From positions 1 to 60,175 of the forward strand of contig MU616667.1 of the NCBI GenBank assembly GCA_025201705.1: DNA of 60,175 nt, written 5' to 3'. The position numbers were made by a program, and so were the translations under genes. Source of the stretch: Dissophora ornata (taxonomy: Eukaryota; Mortierellomycota; Mortierellomycetes; Mortierellales; Mortierellaceae). Of this stretch, positions 35,523 through 46,539 are shown one piece after another. Under the pieces are notes generated by a model that searched no databases, was not told where the DNA came from, and was given only the letters and a program-made list of their open reading frames with translations. Each line of letters starts with the position of its first letter. The stretch's first letter is position 1.

Positions 35523-35710
35523 TTGGTCCTGTGTTCTTCTTGCGGTTGCTGTTCTGCTGATTTCTGTTGGGTTGGGCTTCGTAACTGAACGAGAAGAGGA
35601 GTTGGCTTCTTGACCACGTATTCTCGAGAACTGCGGTTACTCGCGTATTCTATATTGTGACTGCTTCGCGGACATTTATTTATTGCAGGCGTACAAAAAA
35701 GCTATCGCTC

Positions 35711-37306
35711 CTAAAGCTTGGGGATCTTGACCGATTTGCTGTAGAGCAAGTAATACAAAAAAAAGAACGAGCGTCAGACACCTCGTCCAAATGGGTTCCT
35801 TGGAGATAGTAGCGATGTCGCTAATTAACCGGAAGCAGCATCATTACCTGACCATCAGCGTGCCGCTGATACCAAACATGGCGACCATGGCGTGGAAGGA
35901 GTATCCAGGTATAATCTCGATGAGGCCTCCGGGCAATTGGTCGCCCACCTGACCTAGGTGCGTCAGGTAAGCGAGGATAGCGACCAGAATAAGCGAGGTT
36001 GGTATCGGCGTTCCCTCAAAGTATGCTACTTTGCCCGTCTGGTCATGGGGCATGATCGCGACTGTGGCATTGTAGCGAGCCAGACGGGCGATTCCACAAC
36101 AGACGAAGCAGGTTAGAACCACGGTATCCAGAAAACTCTGCATTCCTAGCACAAACCCGAGGACAGCCGGCGCTACGCCAAACGAGATCTATGAGACAAC
36201 ACGAAGAAAAGAGTGAATGAAATATGAGGTGAGCAGGGGGAAAGCACAAAAAACCGCACAATAAATTATCCAGCTGGACAGCATCCCGCACAGGGCGGAT
36301 GCGCACTTTTTTTTTTCCTTTGCGAATGAGAGCATGACGTCAAAAAGCGTCCATCCGCCAGATGCACCGCAGCGTGTATTCTAGTCGTAATGGTCATGAC
36401 AGATAATTGCCGACAGACACATTCTGCAGCAGTCCACTTCTTTCTTTTCCGGACAACTAATGCCCTTTCCAAGATCATTTGGCGCATGGGATCGGCGTCA
36501 GTGGCTGCTCTTCCCCTCCCCCAGCCATCGTTTTTGAAAGGAGCGCGCATATTTGTGAAAGGTGTGAAAGTGCTGTGGATGGAAGGGAATCAGGAAACTG
36601 TGGAGCAAATGAAATACGCATCGCTTGATGCTTGATATGTGGGTATCCGCGAAATGGCGTTCTCACATGCCCTGGACACTTTGCTGCAGTTGTTGTTCTT
36701 TTGTTTTGATCCCGGTACATACCGCATCCGCAAGCGAGTCCAGTTCCTGGCCCAGAATTGAGCTCGTTTTCCTCCAACGGGCGACTCGGCCATCAAAGAC
36801 ATCAAAAGTGAAGCCCAGAGGGATACACCACATCGCCAACTTGAGATAATAGGCGTCGTTGGTGATGAGATAGCGCAGGTTCGAGAAGATAGACAAAGCT
36901 CCGCAAGCTCCATTGCACAGAGTGATCACGTCTGCGAGATTGAAGTTCCTGTGATTCGGGATCCAGTTGAGGTCATCAGTCACAACATTCATTCAGAAAG
37001 AAGAGGGGAAATGCTACGGCGCAAAAGGAACCGGAAATAGCGGGTGTACCTGACGAGGTTAAAGTGTCCATCATCCTTGGTCAGGTTCTTGACCTATAGG
37101 CAAGGCAACCGCAAGCAAGATAAGCCGATGTTAGGAAAGAGAGACGATAATTCAATGACATGGATGCACCCACTTTATGATGCTCCGATGAGATACCGAG
37201 TATGAGACGATAAGCCTACCTGCTGAAACTGCTTCTTTGTCAAAGTGGTTGGTGGCACCTCAAGCTCGGAGGTTGCTTGGCGAACAGCCTTTGGGCGTTG
37301 TGACAT
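35711..37306 (-). CDS. CHO1: CDP-diacylglycerol-serine O-phosphatidyltransferase (phosphatidylserine synthase)
   Basis: Five exons (37306-37220, 37093-37050, 36948-36723, 36188-35848, 35738-35711) give 241 residues. The enzyme makes phosphatidylserine from CDP-diacylglycerol and serine in the ER membrane. The CDP-alcohol phosphotransferase signature is intact: DGRVARWRKTSSILGQELD followed by SLAD, with the spacing DG-x2-AR-x8-G-x3-D-x3-D. The preceding segment (NFNLADVITLCNGACG) and several hydrophobic helices match fungal Cho1. The exon 3/4 intron falls directly after this motif (535 nt, the longest in the gene). The last exon encodes only SKSVKIPKL-type residues. In fungi this pathway feeds mitochondrial phosphatidylethanolamine. 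Animals use base-exchange enzymes instead. Confidence 0.95.
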
Positions 37307-37556
37307 TATGCGTAGGCCAGGTATGGAATTGGGAGGGATGGCGGGCGATGGTATTTTGTAGTAGTAGAAGGAAAAGAAGATGTGAGGACGAGGAGTGAAG
37401 AGAAAGAAGGAAAGAAAGAAAATAAATTCGACAGCCGTGAAGAGAAAAATGAACGGACCAGGAACGAAACAGGGTTCAGTTTGTGCATTCTGTAATTGCA
37501 ATTCCTTGTGAAATTATGCACGTTTATGATCCATAAATGCCCCTCTTTCTACCTAT

Positions 37557-38747
37557 CTAAAAACCGCCAGCGCGGAACACCCTGCTGTCGACCATGCTCC
37601 AGTCCACCGTATTGAAAAAGTTCTCCAGGTACTTCTGGCGACCCTCGCGTGTCACTCCATAGTCTGTCAGGTACGCGTGCTCCCACATCGAGATGCACAG
37701 GATGGGGATGTAGCTGTTGTTTGCCATCAACTTGGCTGGTGCCGAGTACTTGGACGCTCCCGAGTACGGGCTCTGTGCTTGCGACGCAAAGTCTTGATCC
37801 GTTGCTGTCTCGTCCTCACGCTGCATCCTGCGGCGGTGATGGGGCGATCCTGCGTTGTATGTGTTCAGCAGCACCAGGCGACCGTCTTTGTCCTCGACCA
37901 ACCAGGTCCATCCTGATCCGAACAATCCAAGTGCATTGGTCGTGAACTCTCGCTTGAACACATCAACGCTTCCAAACGAATCAGAAATACGCTTAGTAAG
38001 CGCATCCGACATGCTACTAGGCGTTGAGCTCTGAATTGAGAAGGAAACGCGATGGTCAGTTTCCACTGTGGGAGTACCTTCATTGGGGTGGGGTGGGGGG
38101 GGGGTCCGCCTTTTCTCTCGAAAGCTAATCGCAAAAGACATAAAAAATATTCTTCATACCAGGGAGCGGAGGAAAAAGTCGTTGTTCCATGCTTGAGAGG
38201 CATTGTTAAAGATCTGAGCCTCGTTGAGCGAACGAGCACTGTCCATTAAAACCTCGTAAAAGGCCTTCTCCTCATAAGGAGTCCCTACATGAACAAAAAT
38301 GAAGTTTGGAACTCTGAGTGTCAAGTCCCCATCTCTATTGATCAATCGCAATGCTCCATGGCGACCGATCTCTCGTCCTCCGGTTGGCGCCGAGGAGAAT
38401 CTCCCTTGACGCTGCAGGGTTCATACCTGCGATAAGCTCGTTCAGGCGGTTTACAAGACCGGTCTGGTGATCCGAGTAGATAATCTTCAAGGCAGAAGGG
38501 GAGAGAAGAGGCGTGACGCCTGCCTCGACGGTGTAGGGCAAGCCAGGCACGAGGTGGAGCCTTGCAACCGCCCTGTAGGACGAAGCCAATGGCGAAGCAA
38601 TGGTCTATGAGGGCAATTCCGTAGAGTTGTGTGACAATGAATAAGCTGCTATCACCGGCGCCGGTTTTTTGGTCCATGTTCTTTCTCTTCGCTGGCGACG
38701 TTTCTCCGTTTTTTTACCTTGTGTAGACGAAGAGCAGAGCGCAACAT
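37557..38747 (-). CDS. Mitochondrial small-subunit ribosomal protein mS42/mS43 (SOD-fold, non-catalytic)
   Basis: Four exons (38747-38718, 38604-38427, 38284-38160, 38030-37557) encode 268 residues. The fold is that of Fe/Mn superoxide dismutase: a helical N domain (YSDHQTGLVNRLNELI, FNNASQAWNNDFF) and an alpha/beta C domain (FGSGWTWLVEDKDGRLVLLNTYN, then SMWEHAYLTDYG). Metal ligands are lost: the Asp of the DVWEH motif is Met here, and the second His position reads NNASQAW. This loss, together with a presequence rich in Arg and Ala, fits the mitoribosomal proteins Rsm26/Mrp1 (mS42/mS43) rather than an active dismutase. A polar insert (His/Arg/Asp-rich) follows LNTYNAGSP. It diverges from the EF-hand gene, with 298 bases between start codons. 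Confidence 0.85.
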
Positions 38748-39045
38748 GGTGGTGAGCGAGGGTGTGTTTGGGAATGAGGAGGATGTAGAATGGCGTTCCC
38801 GGCTGATCAGCACCAGGGCGAAACAGCAGTGCCTGTTTACGATTCCGGTGGCTTTGCCCGAACCTGCCTGTCCTACTCCCTGTGCACTGACTGACTGTCA
38901 CTGGGCGATGATCGTTAAGGGGGAGAAGCTTGAGCAAGCAATGCAGGTGTCTGTGGTCTGCACCCCTCCATCACCATCGCTTTCCTCGCCCGACCGTCTC
39001 TCTGTCTGTCTCCTCGTCTTTCCCTCGCTCTTTCAATCCTACGCA

Positions 39046-39806
39046 ATGCCATTGGTCACTCCCCCCACACTTGTCGACGAAGAAGGCGGACTTACTCAGG
39101 ATTGCGAGGATGCTCTCGTTGTACGTTTTCTGCTGAACCCACTCGAACGTCGGCGTCCTGCAAGCCAATTCTCACTCGCTCTGATATCATTGATATCCAT
39201 CCTTCCTTGCTACATCCTCCTTTAGGCCATTTTTAAACGATACGACGTTGACAAGGGTATGATCTAGATCCCGCCGCGTCCATGACAGCAACAATCCGTG
39301 TTCCGCTTTGATATTGAAGCAACATGGACAATTGCAGATACCACTACAAAAGTGTTTTGCAAAGGCAGGTCATTTTCAACCAGCATACTAATTGCACATA
39401 CTATCCTTTAATGATTGCAGATGGCGCATTGAGCAGCGCAGAGCTGGACGCGTTCGCAAAGGATACTAACGGCGATGTGGTAAGTTGACACGCTGTTTCA
39501 TGGTATTCGACTGTGGATCACTTAATCTCGATACTAATACTGACAGGCCACGTATGTTACATATGATAGTTTGATGAGGACACTCGCTCGGAAATTGCTG
39601 AGTTCCTGGACTTGGATGACAAGGGCCAATTGACCCTCAAGGGATTCTTGCAGATGTACAACTTGCAGACATCGAGCGAGCCAGAGGAGACATGGAAGGA
39701 TCTCCAGAAGCACGGATACGATACAAAACTGAAGCTGGTAGCCTCCAGGAACGAAGACAGCGAGGACAAGAGCATACCAGCCTCAGCACCGTCGAAACAG
39801 AAGTGA
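39046..39806 (+). CDS. Small EF-hand protein resembling the first EF-hand/ELM module of Miro
   Basis: Four exons (39046-39120, 39226-39256, 39421-39479, 39570-39806) give 133 residues. The first EF loop is canonical (D-V-D-K-D-G-A-L-S-S-A-E, residues about 34-45) with Asp at positions 1, 3 and 5 and Glu at 12. The second motif (LDLDDKGQLTLKGFLQMY) lacks the final Glu and matches the hidden ligand-mimic EF motif (GLTLTGFLFL) of mitochondrial Rho GTPases. TWKDLQKHGYDTKLKL also parallels Miro (TTWTVLRRFGYDDDLEL type). There is no GTPase domain and no membrane anchor. A cytosolic calcium sensor is likely; the partner is unknown. An AATAAA signal lies at 39825-39830. Confidence 0.8.
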
Positions 39807-40023
39807 TAGATAGCCGACGCATATAATAAAGAAACGTGCTATTGCTGTTGAGTGTACAGTATATTTATATTTTGAAAATCCAAGATTGGCACACCGATCC
39901 TCTAGTTTCGAGCTCATCGCCAGATCTAATGGGAGATGATCCAGAGCAAGAAGTAAAAACGTGTGTTACCATCATTGCAACCAACAGTTCAGAGGCATAA
40001 CTACTGTTGATCTTTCCAATGAG

Positions 40024-42160
40024 CTATCCATCGTGACATACCTTGATCGTGCGATCGGCACACCCAGTAACAAGACAATTCTCTGCTAGAGCCATTCCGT
40101 GAACAAAACCTGATGCCCAGATATGAAGGAAATAAACGAACACCATAGTCAGTGAGAGGCAGATCGATATTTGCTGCAACATGCTACATTTAAGGTGATC
40201 ACACATGCTTACTCTTGTGGCCCTTCAAGGTAAGGTCGCACTGGAATCGTCGCGGGTCCCATCGTTTGATAGTGTGGTCAAAGCTGGCGCTGAATAGGTG
40301 ACCCTGCCCGTACTCGAGTTGCCACACCTCCCAATTATGTCCACTCAGCGTCCCCAGCTCTCGAGTTTCGTTGAGGTCATAGACATGGATGACAGCATCG
40401 TAGGTGCTTCCAAAGAGCATGCCGTCCCCCACTGCCACGTCTAACACCTCGCTAGTTCCACGACGAACAGTCTTTAGACATGTTCCCGTCGTTACATCCC
40501 ACAGCTTGATAGTTTTGTCCGATGATCCAGTCACAAGTTGGCGGGAGCTCGCATCAGTTAGAGCTGCTAGACTGTTGACGCCCCCGGTGTGACCCTGAAA
40601 TGTTGCTAGACATTCGAGCGTCTCCGTGTCCCACACTTTGATAGTTTTGTCTGAAGAAGCCGAATAAAGCCGTCCCTGATCCACAACAAGGCCATAAACT
40701 TTTGCATTGTGATCTGGTATTGACTTCACAAGACAGGCCTCGTCGCCCTCCTTAAGCCAGTCCCAGACCTTGATCGTGCCGTCCGATCCAGCACTGAAAT
40801 AGCGGTCTCCTGAGGGCATGACAGCAAGTCCCCATACAGACATCGTGTGTCCCTTCGAATCCTTCAATAGCTCGCCAGTGTTGATGTCGAATACCTTGGT
40901 ACTACCATCGTGTGCTCCTGCAAACACCCTGTCCTGATTAACCGCCACACTCGTCACGCCGCACGGGTGACTGGCAATGGTTCGGTGGCATGTAATTTCG
41001 TCGTGTGGAAAGGTCGAGACAACAGTCCGCTTTGTTCCTGAGGACAAGGACGAAGACTCGCCATGCTGAGCCCCATCTTCCCGAGTGCTCAAGGACGACG
41101 CCGGGCCACTTGCACTAATTTCATTGGCATACACAATGCTCTTTCCTGCCCTGATGATCCGCTGAAGTTTTTCAACTTCTCTAGATTGTTCCTAGAGTTG
41201 GAAGGTGCAGGATCCAGTCCACGCAGAGCCATAGCAGTTAGCTAGTAAATTACACCAATATCCTTCTGCCCGGTGCTATGAAATAAACTGCTCAGCAATA
41301 TTGAGTAGATCACTTACAGCCAACAGAGACTCTAATTTTTCGAACCGCTTGTTAGTAGAATCAATGTAGCCCTTGAACCGCTCATAGACGCAATTCTGCA
41401 GGTGCTCCTTTGCGTCTCTCATGGTCCCTGGTGAATGTAGACAAAGAAACACCAAGTCAGTGAAATAGAGAACGGTGTAACTGTGAAGAAGGAGCGAGTA
41501 AGGCTGGCATGTTTACCTTTGTAAGGACATCCAAGGCTCTTGTTAGGGCACACTGAGGGCGCGTAAGAACAGTAGAGGACATGCCCGTGGAGAGCATCCT
41601 GGCGCAGGATCTGCGGGCACCCATATTTTTTGTTGGAGCAGTACACTAGGAGCTCTGATATCAATCCAGATAATGCTAGGTTTGGGTGCAAGTCTATGAC
41701 CGCGAGAACATGATGTCAGTCAATTCAGAAGGGCATGTGTGCCGCACCTTAAGTTGATCTATCGCCGACCAACTGGCAGTTGCCTGACCACTCGGCATGA
41801 TTGCAGTCGCTCTTACCCTCGATCTTAATGCGCGATCGACACAAAGGACAAAAGGGCTCGATCTCCAGGCTATGGTAGATACAAGAAGCGCAGTATGAGT
41901 GATTGCACCCGTTGGTGATCACCGGTTCCCGGCATACATCATGGCAGCTATTTAAGGAATATAGCTGTTGTTAGTATCACGCGATGGTGAGCCAGCTTCA
42001 CAGCAAACTGCGACTAGCCTCCTTACACTGGACAGAGAATAGAGGGCGATGGTGTGTGTAGGAATTCGACTTCGGCCTCATCGGTTTCTTCTGCGCCTAC
42101 GGCTGCTCTGTCATCGACAAGACTGGCTCCTGCAGGCTCTGGTGAAGAACGGTCAGACAT
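40024..42160 (-). CDS. TRAF7-like protein: RING, TRAF-type zinc fingers, coiled coil and WD40 repeats
   Basis: Six exons (42160-42027, 41947-41817, 41693-41517, 41427-41318, 41191-40213, 40109-40024) encode 538 residues. A RING finger spans about 43-84 (CPVCHDVC, NGCNHSYCASC, CPLC). Cys/His-rich TRAF-type fingers follow (VYCSNKKYGCPQILRQDALHGH, CSYAPSVCPNKSLGC). A coiled coil (YIDSTNKRFEKLESLLAEQ) and seven WD40 repeats complete the protein (for example GTIKVWDWLKEGD, SSDKTIKVWDTETLE, SSDKTIKLWDVTTG). The last blade ends RTIKVCHDG, like the STVKVWTC end of animal TRAF7, so the frame simply runs to the stop at 40024. The architecture and order are those of TRAF7, an E3 ligase linked to MAP-kinase signalling in animals. 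The fungal role is unknown. Confidence 0.88.
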
Positions 42161-42583
42161 GCTACTGCTTATGGAGAGCACGATCTGGCGTGGATGTTAG
42201 GGTGTACGGTGGGAACAGATAAAGTGAAGTAGCGACAGCGCTGTGACAACAACTACGCCTCTGTCTATTTGTCGTCTGCGTGGGTATGTTCGCTGATGGG
42301 TGGATGTGCACGGTAAGAGATGACAATGGAAGCATCTCTCGCCAAATACAATTCTTCGTGGCTTTGTGCAAATTAAAAAAGGTTGGTGGCAATTCGTTAT
42401 TTTACAACGGTTTACTACAAAATTAACATGCCGGACCGAGAAGGAAGACGCGACCAAGGATAAAATAAGAACGAAAATACTATTACAAGGGACTATGTGT
42501 CTAACCGGCAGAGATATAACATTTAGAAATAACAAAAAAAAAGGATGGGCATAAGGAAAGCAATGCCTGGCCTTCACTTGCGT
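42161..42583. other. Intergenic: TRAF7-like promoter and 3' flank of the PAS-GATA gene
   Basis: About 420 AT-rich bases without a supported gene. The minus-strand frame at 42197-42577 has hydrophobic shadow sequence only and no splice-consistent partner. Confidence 0.5.
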
Positions 42584-45500
42584 TCACTGTCCATGGTAAA
42601 AAGAAGGCTGTGAGACGGCCAATGGATACGTCGAAACCACGCCTGGGTTGCTGTACGAGTCAGAAGGATATGCATGCGTTGGATGTGATCCCTGTTGCTG
42701 CTGCTGTGATTGCTGTGGGTGGGATAAGTCCTGCAAGTAAGCTTGGCTCGCTTGTGTGGCGTGGCCCCCAGCCAAGGGTTCAAGGCCAGCGGCATCCGCT
42801 GAAGCCCCTTTTTTGGGACTTGTTTTGCCGATCTTGCCAGACTTGGGCGCCTTTGCCTTGGGAGCTTTGCCCTCCAACTGTTTCTGTGCTTGCCGATTCT
42901 GCCGTGCCACACTACGAGAGTACCGAAGACCACAGGCGTTGCAGAGGTCCTTCTTTCCTGACTGTCCCCTGCGCCATTCTGGGGAATTGGTCGTTCCACA
43001 ACTCTCGCAGGCTTTCTCCTCCTGCTGCGCTCGAAGAACATGTCCACCATGACCGCTTGCAGACGCATGGGTTGCTCCATTATTCGAGTCTGCATCTTGA
43101 TATGATGCCGGGGGCGAGGAGGAGGAGGCAGAGGATGACGATTTATTCCTAATGGCGGCATCGTGCGCAGGGTGGCGAGGGGACGAGGGTAACTTGCGGG
43201 CCTTCAAGTCCCGGTCATGGCCAGTGGAGCGTAGCTCAGCCGGTGTTGCCAACGTGGATGAGGTCGAAGATGACTTTTGACGACCATGCGACGACCTGCT
43301 TTCTGCGCCCACGACTGTTCGCTGAAACGAGGGGGAGGACGGAGCAAGAGCATGTCCCACCATGGCAGCAATCGCTGGGTGAGGAGTGGAGGCATGCCAC
43401 ATCGACTGGGCCTCGCCTTCGGCCGCGCCACTTGTCTGCCGGTCGCTTGATGACGCTCCATTTCTTCCCCGTTCAAACTCTGCTGGTTTATAGTCGTTAA
43501 GGAAACTCAAGGATTCCTGCATTGCATCTGGGAGAGGAAGATTAGATGGCGACGACGACGCGGAGGAGGTGCTCGAGAGTCCCGAACTCCTGGAGTATGG
43601 ATGGTAATTTGATGAGTGGCTGCCTGCCGATGCTGATTTGCTTCTTATAGGCCCTGTGAGCGATGGATTAGGTGTTTGTCCTGCAGCCATGGTCGTCTGT
43701 CCCGCAACAGCAGGTTTCAAGAATGGCGAGAGAGAGGGTAGCGATGGGATAACGAGTGGCGAATTCAGCGCAGACGACGTCGATCCATGGGCGCTTCCAA
43801 TGCCAAAGACAGCCTGGCCAGGTGAAGATAACACACCAAGGCTAGAAAGGTGGTCGCTCGGAGAATTCGAATCGTGGCTGAAACCAAAAGGACGTAATCC
43901 AGGCGACGCTACTGTAAGATGAGATCCATGCGATGCAGTGGTCGACGTTGCAGGGGAAGCTAGCATGGTCCAGCTATTGGCTGACGCAGTGGGTGTGGTC
44001 TGGAAGCAAGCAAAAATAATCTTCCCATACGGGATAAAGACGGACTCCACCTGATACGAAGGCTCCTGGATATTGGGGTCTAGATTTGGAAGTGCGTGCT
44101 TTGAGCAAAAGCGCTTTAAACATGTCGTATTTTCGAGCGCGTCTGCAGGGATATGGTGCGACTTGACAATTTGGGTATAAAGCTCCGGATTGTAGGCCAT
44201 TGTACCAGGGTCATCGGGGCGGGTTCCAGGTTCCGGCCATGTCAGCAGTAGGTTCCGGTTTTGTGAATCGTAGAGTTGAAAGATGCGCTTTGTCATTTGA
44301 TCTGAAGCCTGTCGGCGCGGGCCCGATGTTGGCGGTGATTTTGAGTCTGCACGAGATTCAGCTTCATTAGAGGCGTTGTTAGCCACGACGGAGTCTCGAA
44401 GGTGCCGCATGATTTCCGGAGCCAAGGTCTGCTTGGCAGAAAGGAGATTTGCCCAAGTGTATTAGTTCGTCTGGCCAACCATCAACCGCACAACACTCTT
44501 GCAACCGCAACAAGCGTTCTGTGACTCACCGGTAATGACTCTTTAGATTCCCCGCATATGCCGTTTGACCAAAAACCTTTGTAAAGACCCTCTACAGGAA
44601 GGCAATAGAATTGGAAGGTTTCAGCTTAGAAGAGCAGCACAATTATTGATACCATTCAGACGCTGCAGATGCAAGGCTACTTACGACCATCAATGTGAAA
44701 AAAGCCGAGAACAACTTCGTCGCTTACGACGTTCATGACCACATCAAGGATTATGAATTCGTCCTCTTCGCTATTACGAAAGACTTGCTCGTATTTTTCG
44801 CAGTGATCTTCGGTTTGCTGGGCTTCAGAGAGCGCGGCCGCCGCTGCCTCTGAGAGCGTAGAGAGTTTGTCGTTATTGAATTGGCTCAAGTCATCGTTTA
44901 CTGCTGATGTCAATGTTCCTGCTGCTGCTGGGCTACCAGTGTCGCCCGTCTGTAGTCCATTTCGACCCAGGCCTCTGGAGGAAAGCCCGATCTCTGCTGC
45001 GGCTGCCTGCAGTGCCGCCGCGGAAACTGATGCAGGAACGTTCGGGCCACTAGACTGGCGGGTACGTCTTCTCTGCTGCCACTCTGGGCAGACGTTTTTG
45101 AATCGACATCTAGGACAGTTCAATTGACAACCAATGGATATGGGTTAGCTGATAAATCCCTTTCTATTAGCTGAAGCTGTCCACGATGTGGTTGATTTAT
45201 CACATAAAAACGTGAGAGAGGCCCTGGTCAGAGCCAACTCCAAACATGGCGAAGGGAGGAACAAAAGTAGAATATCACCCTGGTTGGATTCAATATGAGA
45301 CGAACACGGCGACAACGGAAATGCCAGAAAAAACCTAGGTCGAGTACCCAATTGAGCAAAATGCGTCTTTAACCCTACCGAGTAACACTGCCATAAAGGT
45401 TGTGCACATCCATAAAGGCATTCAGGTCCTTGCGGGCCAGCTTCGCCTCGTCTGGGTGGATGTAGTCAAAAAAGGATTCGCCGAGGAGCTGTTTGTATTT

Positions 45501-45665
45501 TACTGAGACCGCACGTTGGACAGATGAGGAGAGGTAGATGAATCTGAGGTCGCCGTAGGTCATCAGGGCCCAGAAGCAGTGCACCGGTAAATGGGGCTGC
45601 TGCGTCTGTTGCGGCTGCTGCGTCTGCTGCGTCTGCTGGTTGTGATGGTGGTCGTGGTGCTCCAT
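42584..45665 (-). CDS. PAS-domain GATA zinc-finger transcription factor (white collar-2/MadB type)
   Basis: Four exons (45665-45379, 45109-44685, 44591-44530, 44428-42584) give 872 residues. Residues 1-25 are His/Gln/Thr repeats. A PAS core starts near residue 28 (FIYLSSSVQRAV, LLGESFFDYIHPDEAKLARKDL) and continues after an Ala/Ser-rich insert (EFIILDVVMNVVSDEVVLGFFH). A GATA-type finger lies near residue 735-760 (CESCGTTNSPEWRRGQ, then CNACGLRYSRS, spacing C-x2-C-x18-C-x2-C), followed by a basic Lys/Gln tail. White collar-2-type fingers have the same SPEWR-x-GPSG-like form. The flavin-binding cysteine motif of LOV domains is not visible, so this should be the partner-type rather than the photoreceptor-type protein. 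The middle is Ser/Pro-rich. Family role: light- or clock-linked transcription; the specific targets are unknown. Confidence 0.85.
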
Positions 45666-46539
45666 GGCAGGGAGGCTGTCGCCAAGATGGTAGTGAATAG
45701 TGTATGGAAGGATATGCGCAGTACAGGGGAACAGGCTGAGGGGAGATTCTTTGTTCGTCTAGTTCCGGTCGCCGTTGAAGGCGAAGGTTATGCGTGTCTT
45801 GTGCTGATATTCGGGATATTGGAGCAAGGGAGAAACAAAGTCTTTGGCTGGGGGATGGAGTTGCAGCTGCACGAGCCATGATCACGTGAATTTCCAGGAC
45901 AATGGGCGCGAGAATTACGTCACCGAAATGACGATTCACGTTGCCGATCCGACGATACTCACCCCTCCCAAATCAAACTCGACACAGCTATTTGACTACA
46001 CAGCATTTCCCGGCCGATTTCGTCAATGTTGGGCCGATTTTCGATAAATATTTTTAGCAGACCCACGAAGGTCCCCATTTCCGCGGGCTACCTCGTAGGC
46101 AAGAAGACAAGGAATGCATCTTCGAAACTCTCCATTCCGTGCTCGATATCGCACGCTCGCTCGAAATCCAACCAGGATTAAAGAGGGCAGCACTCGAAGT
46201 CCAGGGGTGTAATGCTGTTGGGGCGGGGCGCAAGTGCCAATGAATAAACCACATTGTGTCAAATGAGCATGTCTCTGTGTCTAACATGGCCGCGCGGTGT
46301 TATTGGCAAAGCTTATTTCCACCTCCAAAAATACTTATTACCACTAACAATTTCAACCAATGGGCGAATTCTCGCACCCATTGTCCTGGAATGGTAGCGT
46401 CAACGCAGATTGAAAAATCGTACGGCTTATAGAGCCATCGCTCCACCACCTTTTTTTTTTTTTTTTGGTCGAGGAGTAGAAAAAACAAACGTGGATTACT
46501 TTCTTCATCCTTAAACCATCCCCCATCCCTAAACTAAAC
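45666..46539. promoter_or_regulatory. Divergent promoter between the PAS-GATA factor and RanBP1 genes
   Basis: These 874 bases lie between two outward-facing start codons. They hold at least six GATA cores (45711, 45806, 45815, 45954, 46043, 46145), a CACGTG box (45883-45888), TGACG half-sites near 45908-45932, two copies of GGCCGATTT (46013-46020 region and 46032-46040) and a T16 tract (46451-46466) close to the RanBP1 start. No gene is seen inside. Confidence 0.45.
46451..46466. repeat. T16 homopolymer tract upstream of RanBP1
   Basis: A run of 16 T ends 73 bases before the RanBP1 ATG. Poly(dA:dT) tracts at this distance commonly mark nucleosome-depleted fungal promoters. Confidence 0.6.

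Noticed and set aside
39546..39550. 5-nt microexon in the EF-hand gene
   Set aside because: Including it shifts the frame; the acceptor at 39568-39569 alone keeps the Miro-like reading.
40000..40024. Additional last exon of the TRAF7-like gene beyond 40024
   Set aside because: The frame reads straight to a stop after RTIKVCHDG, which matches the end of animal TRAF7; a further exon is not needed.
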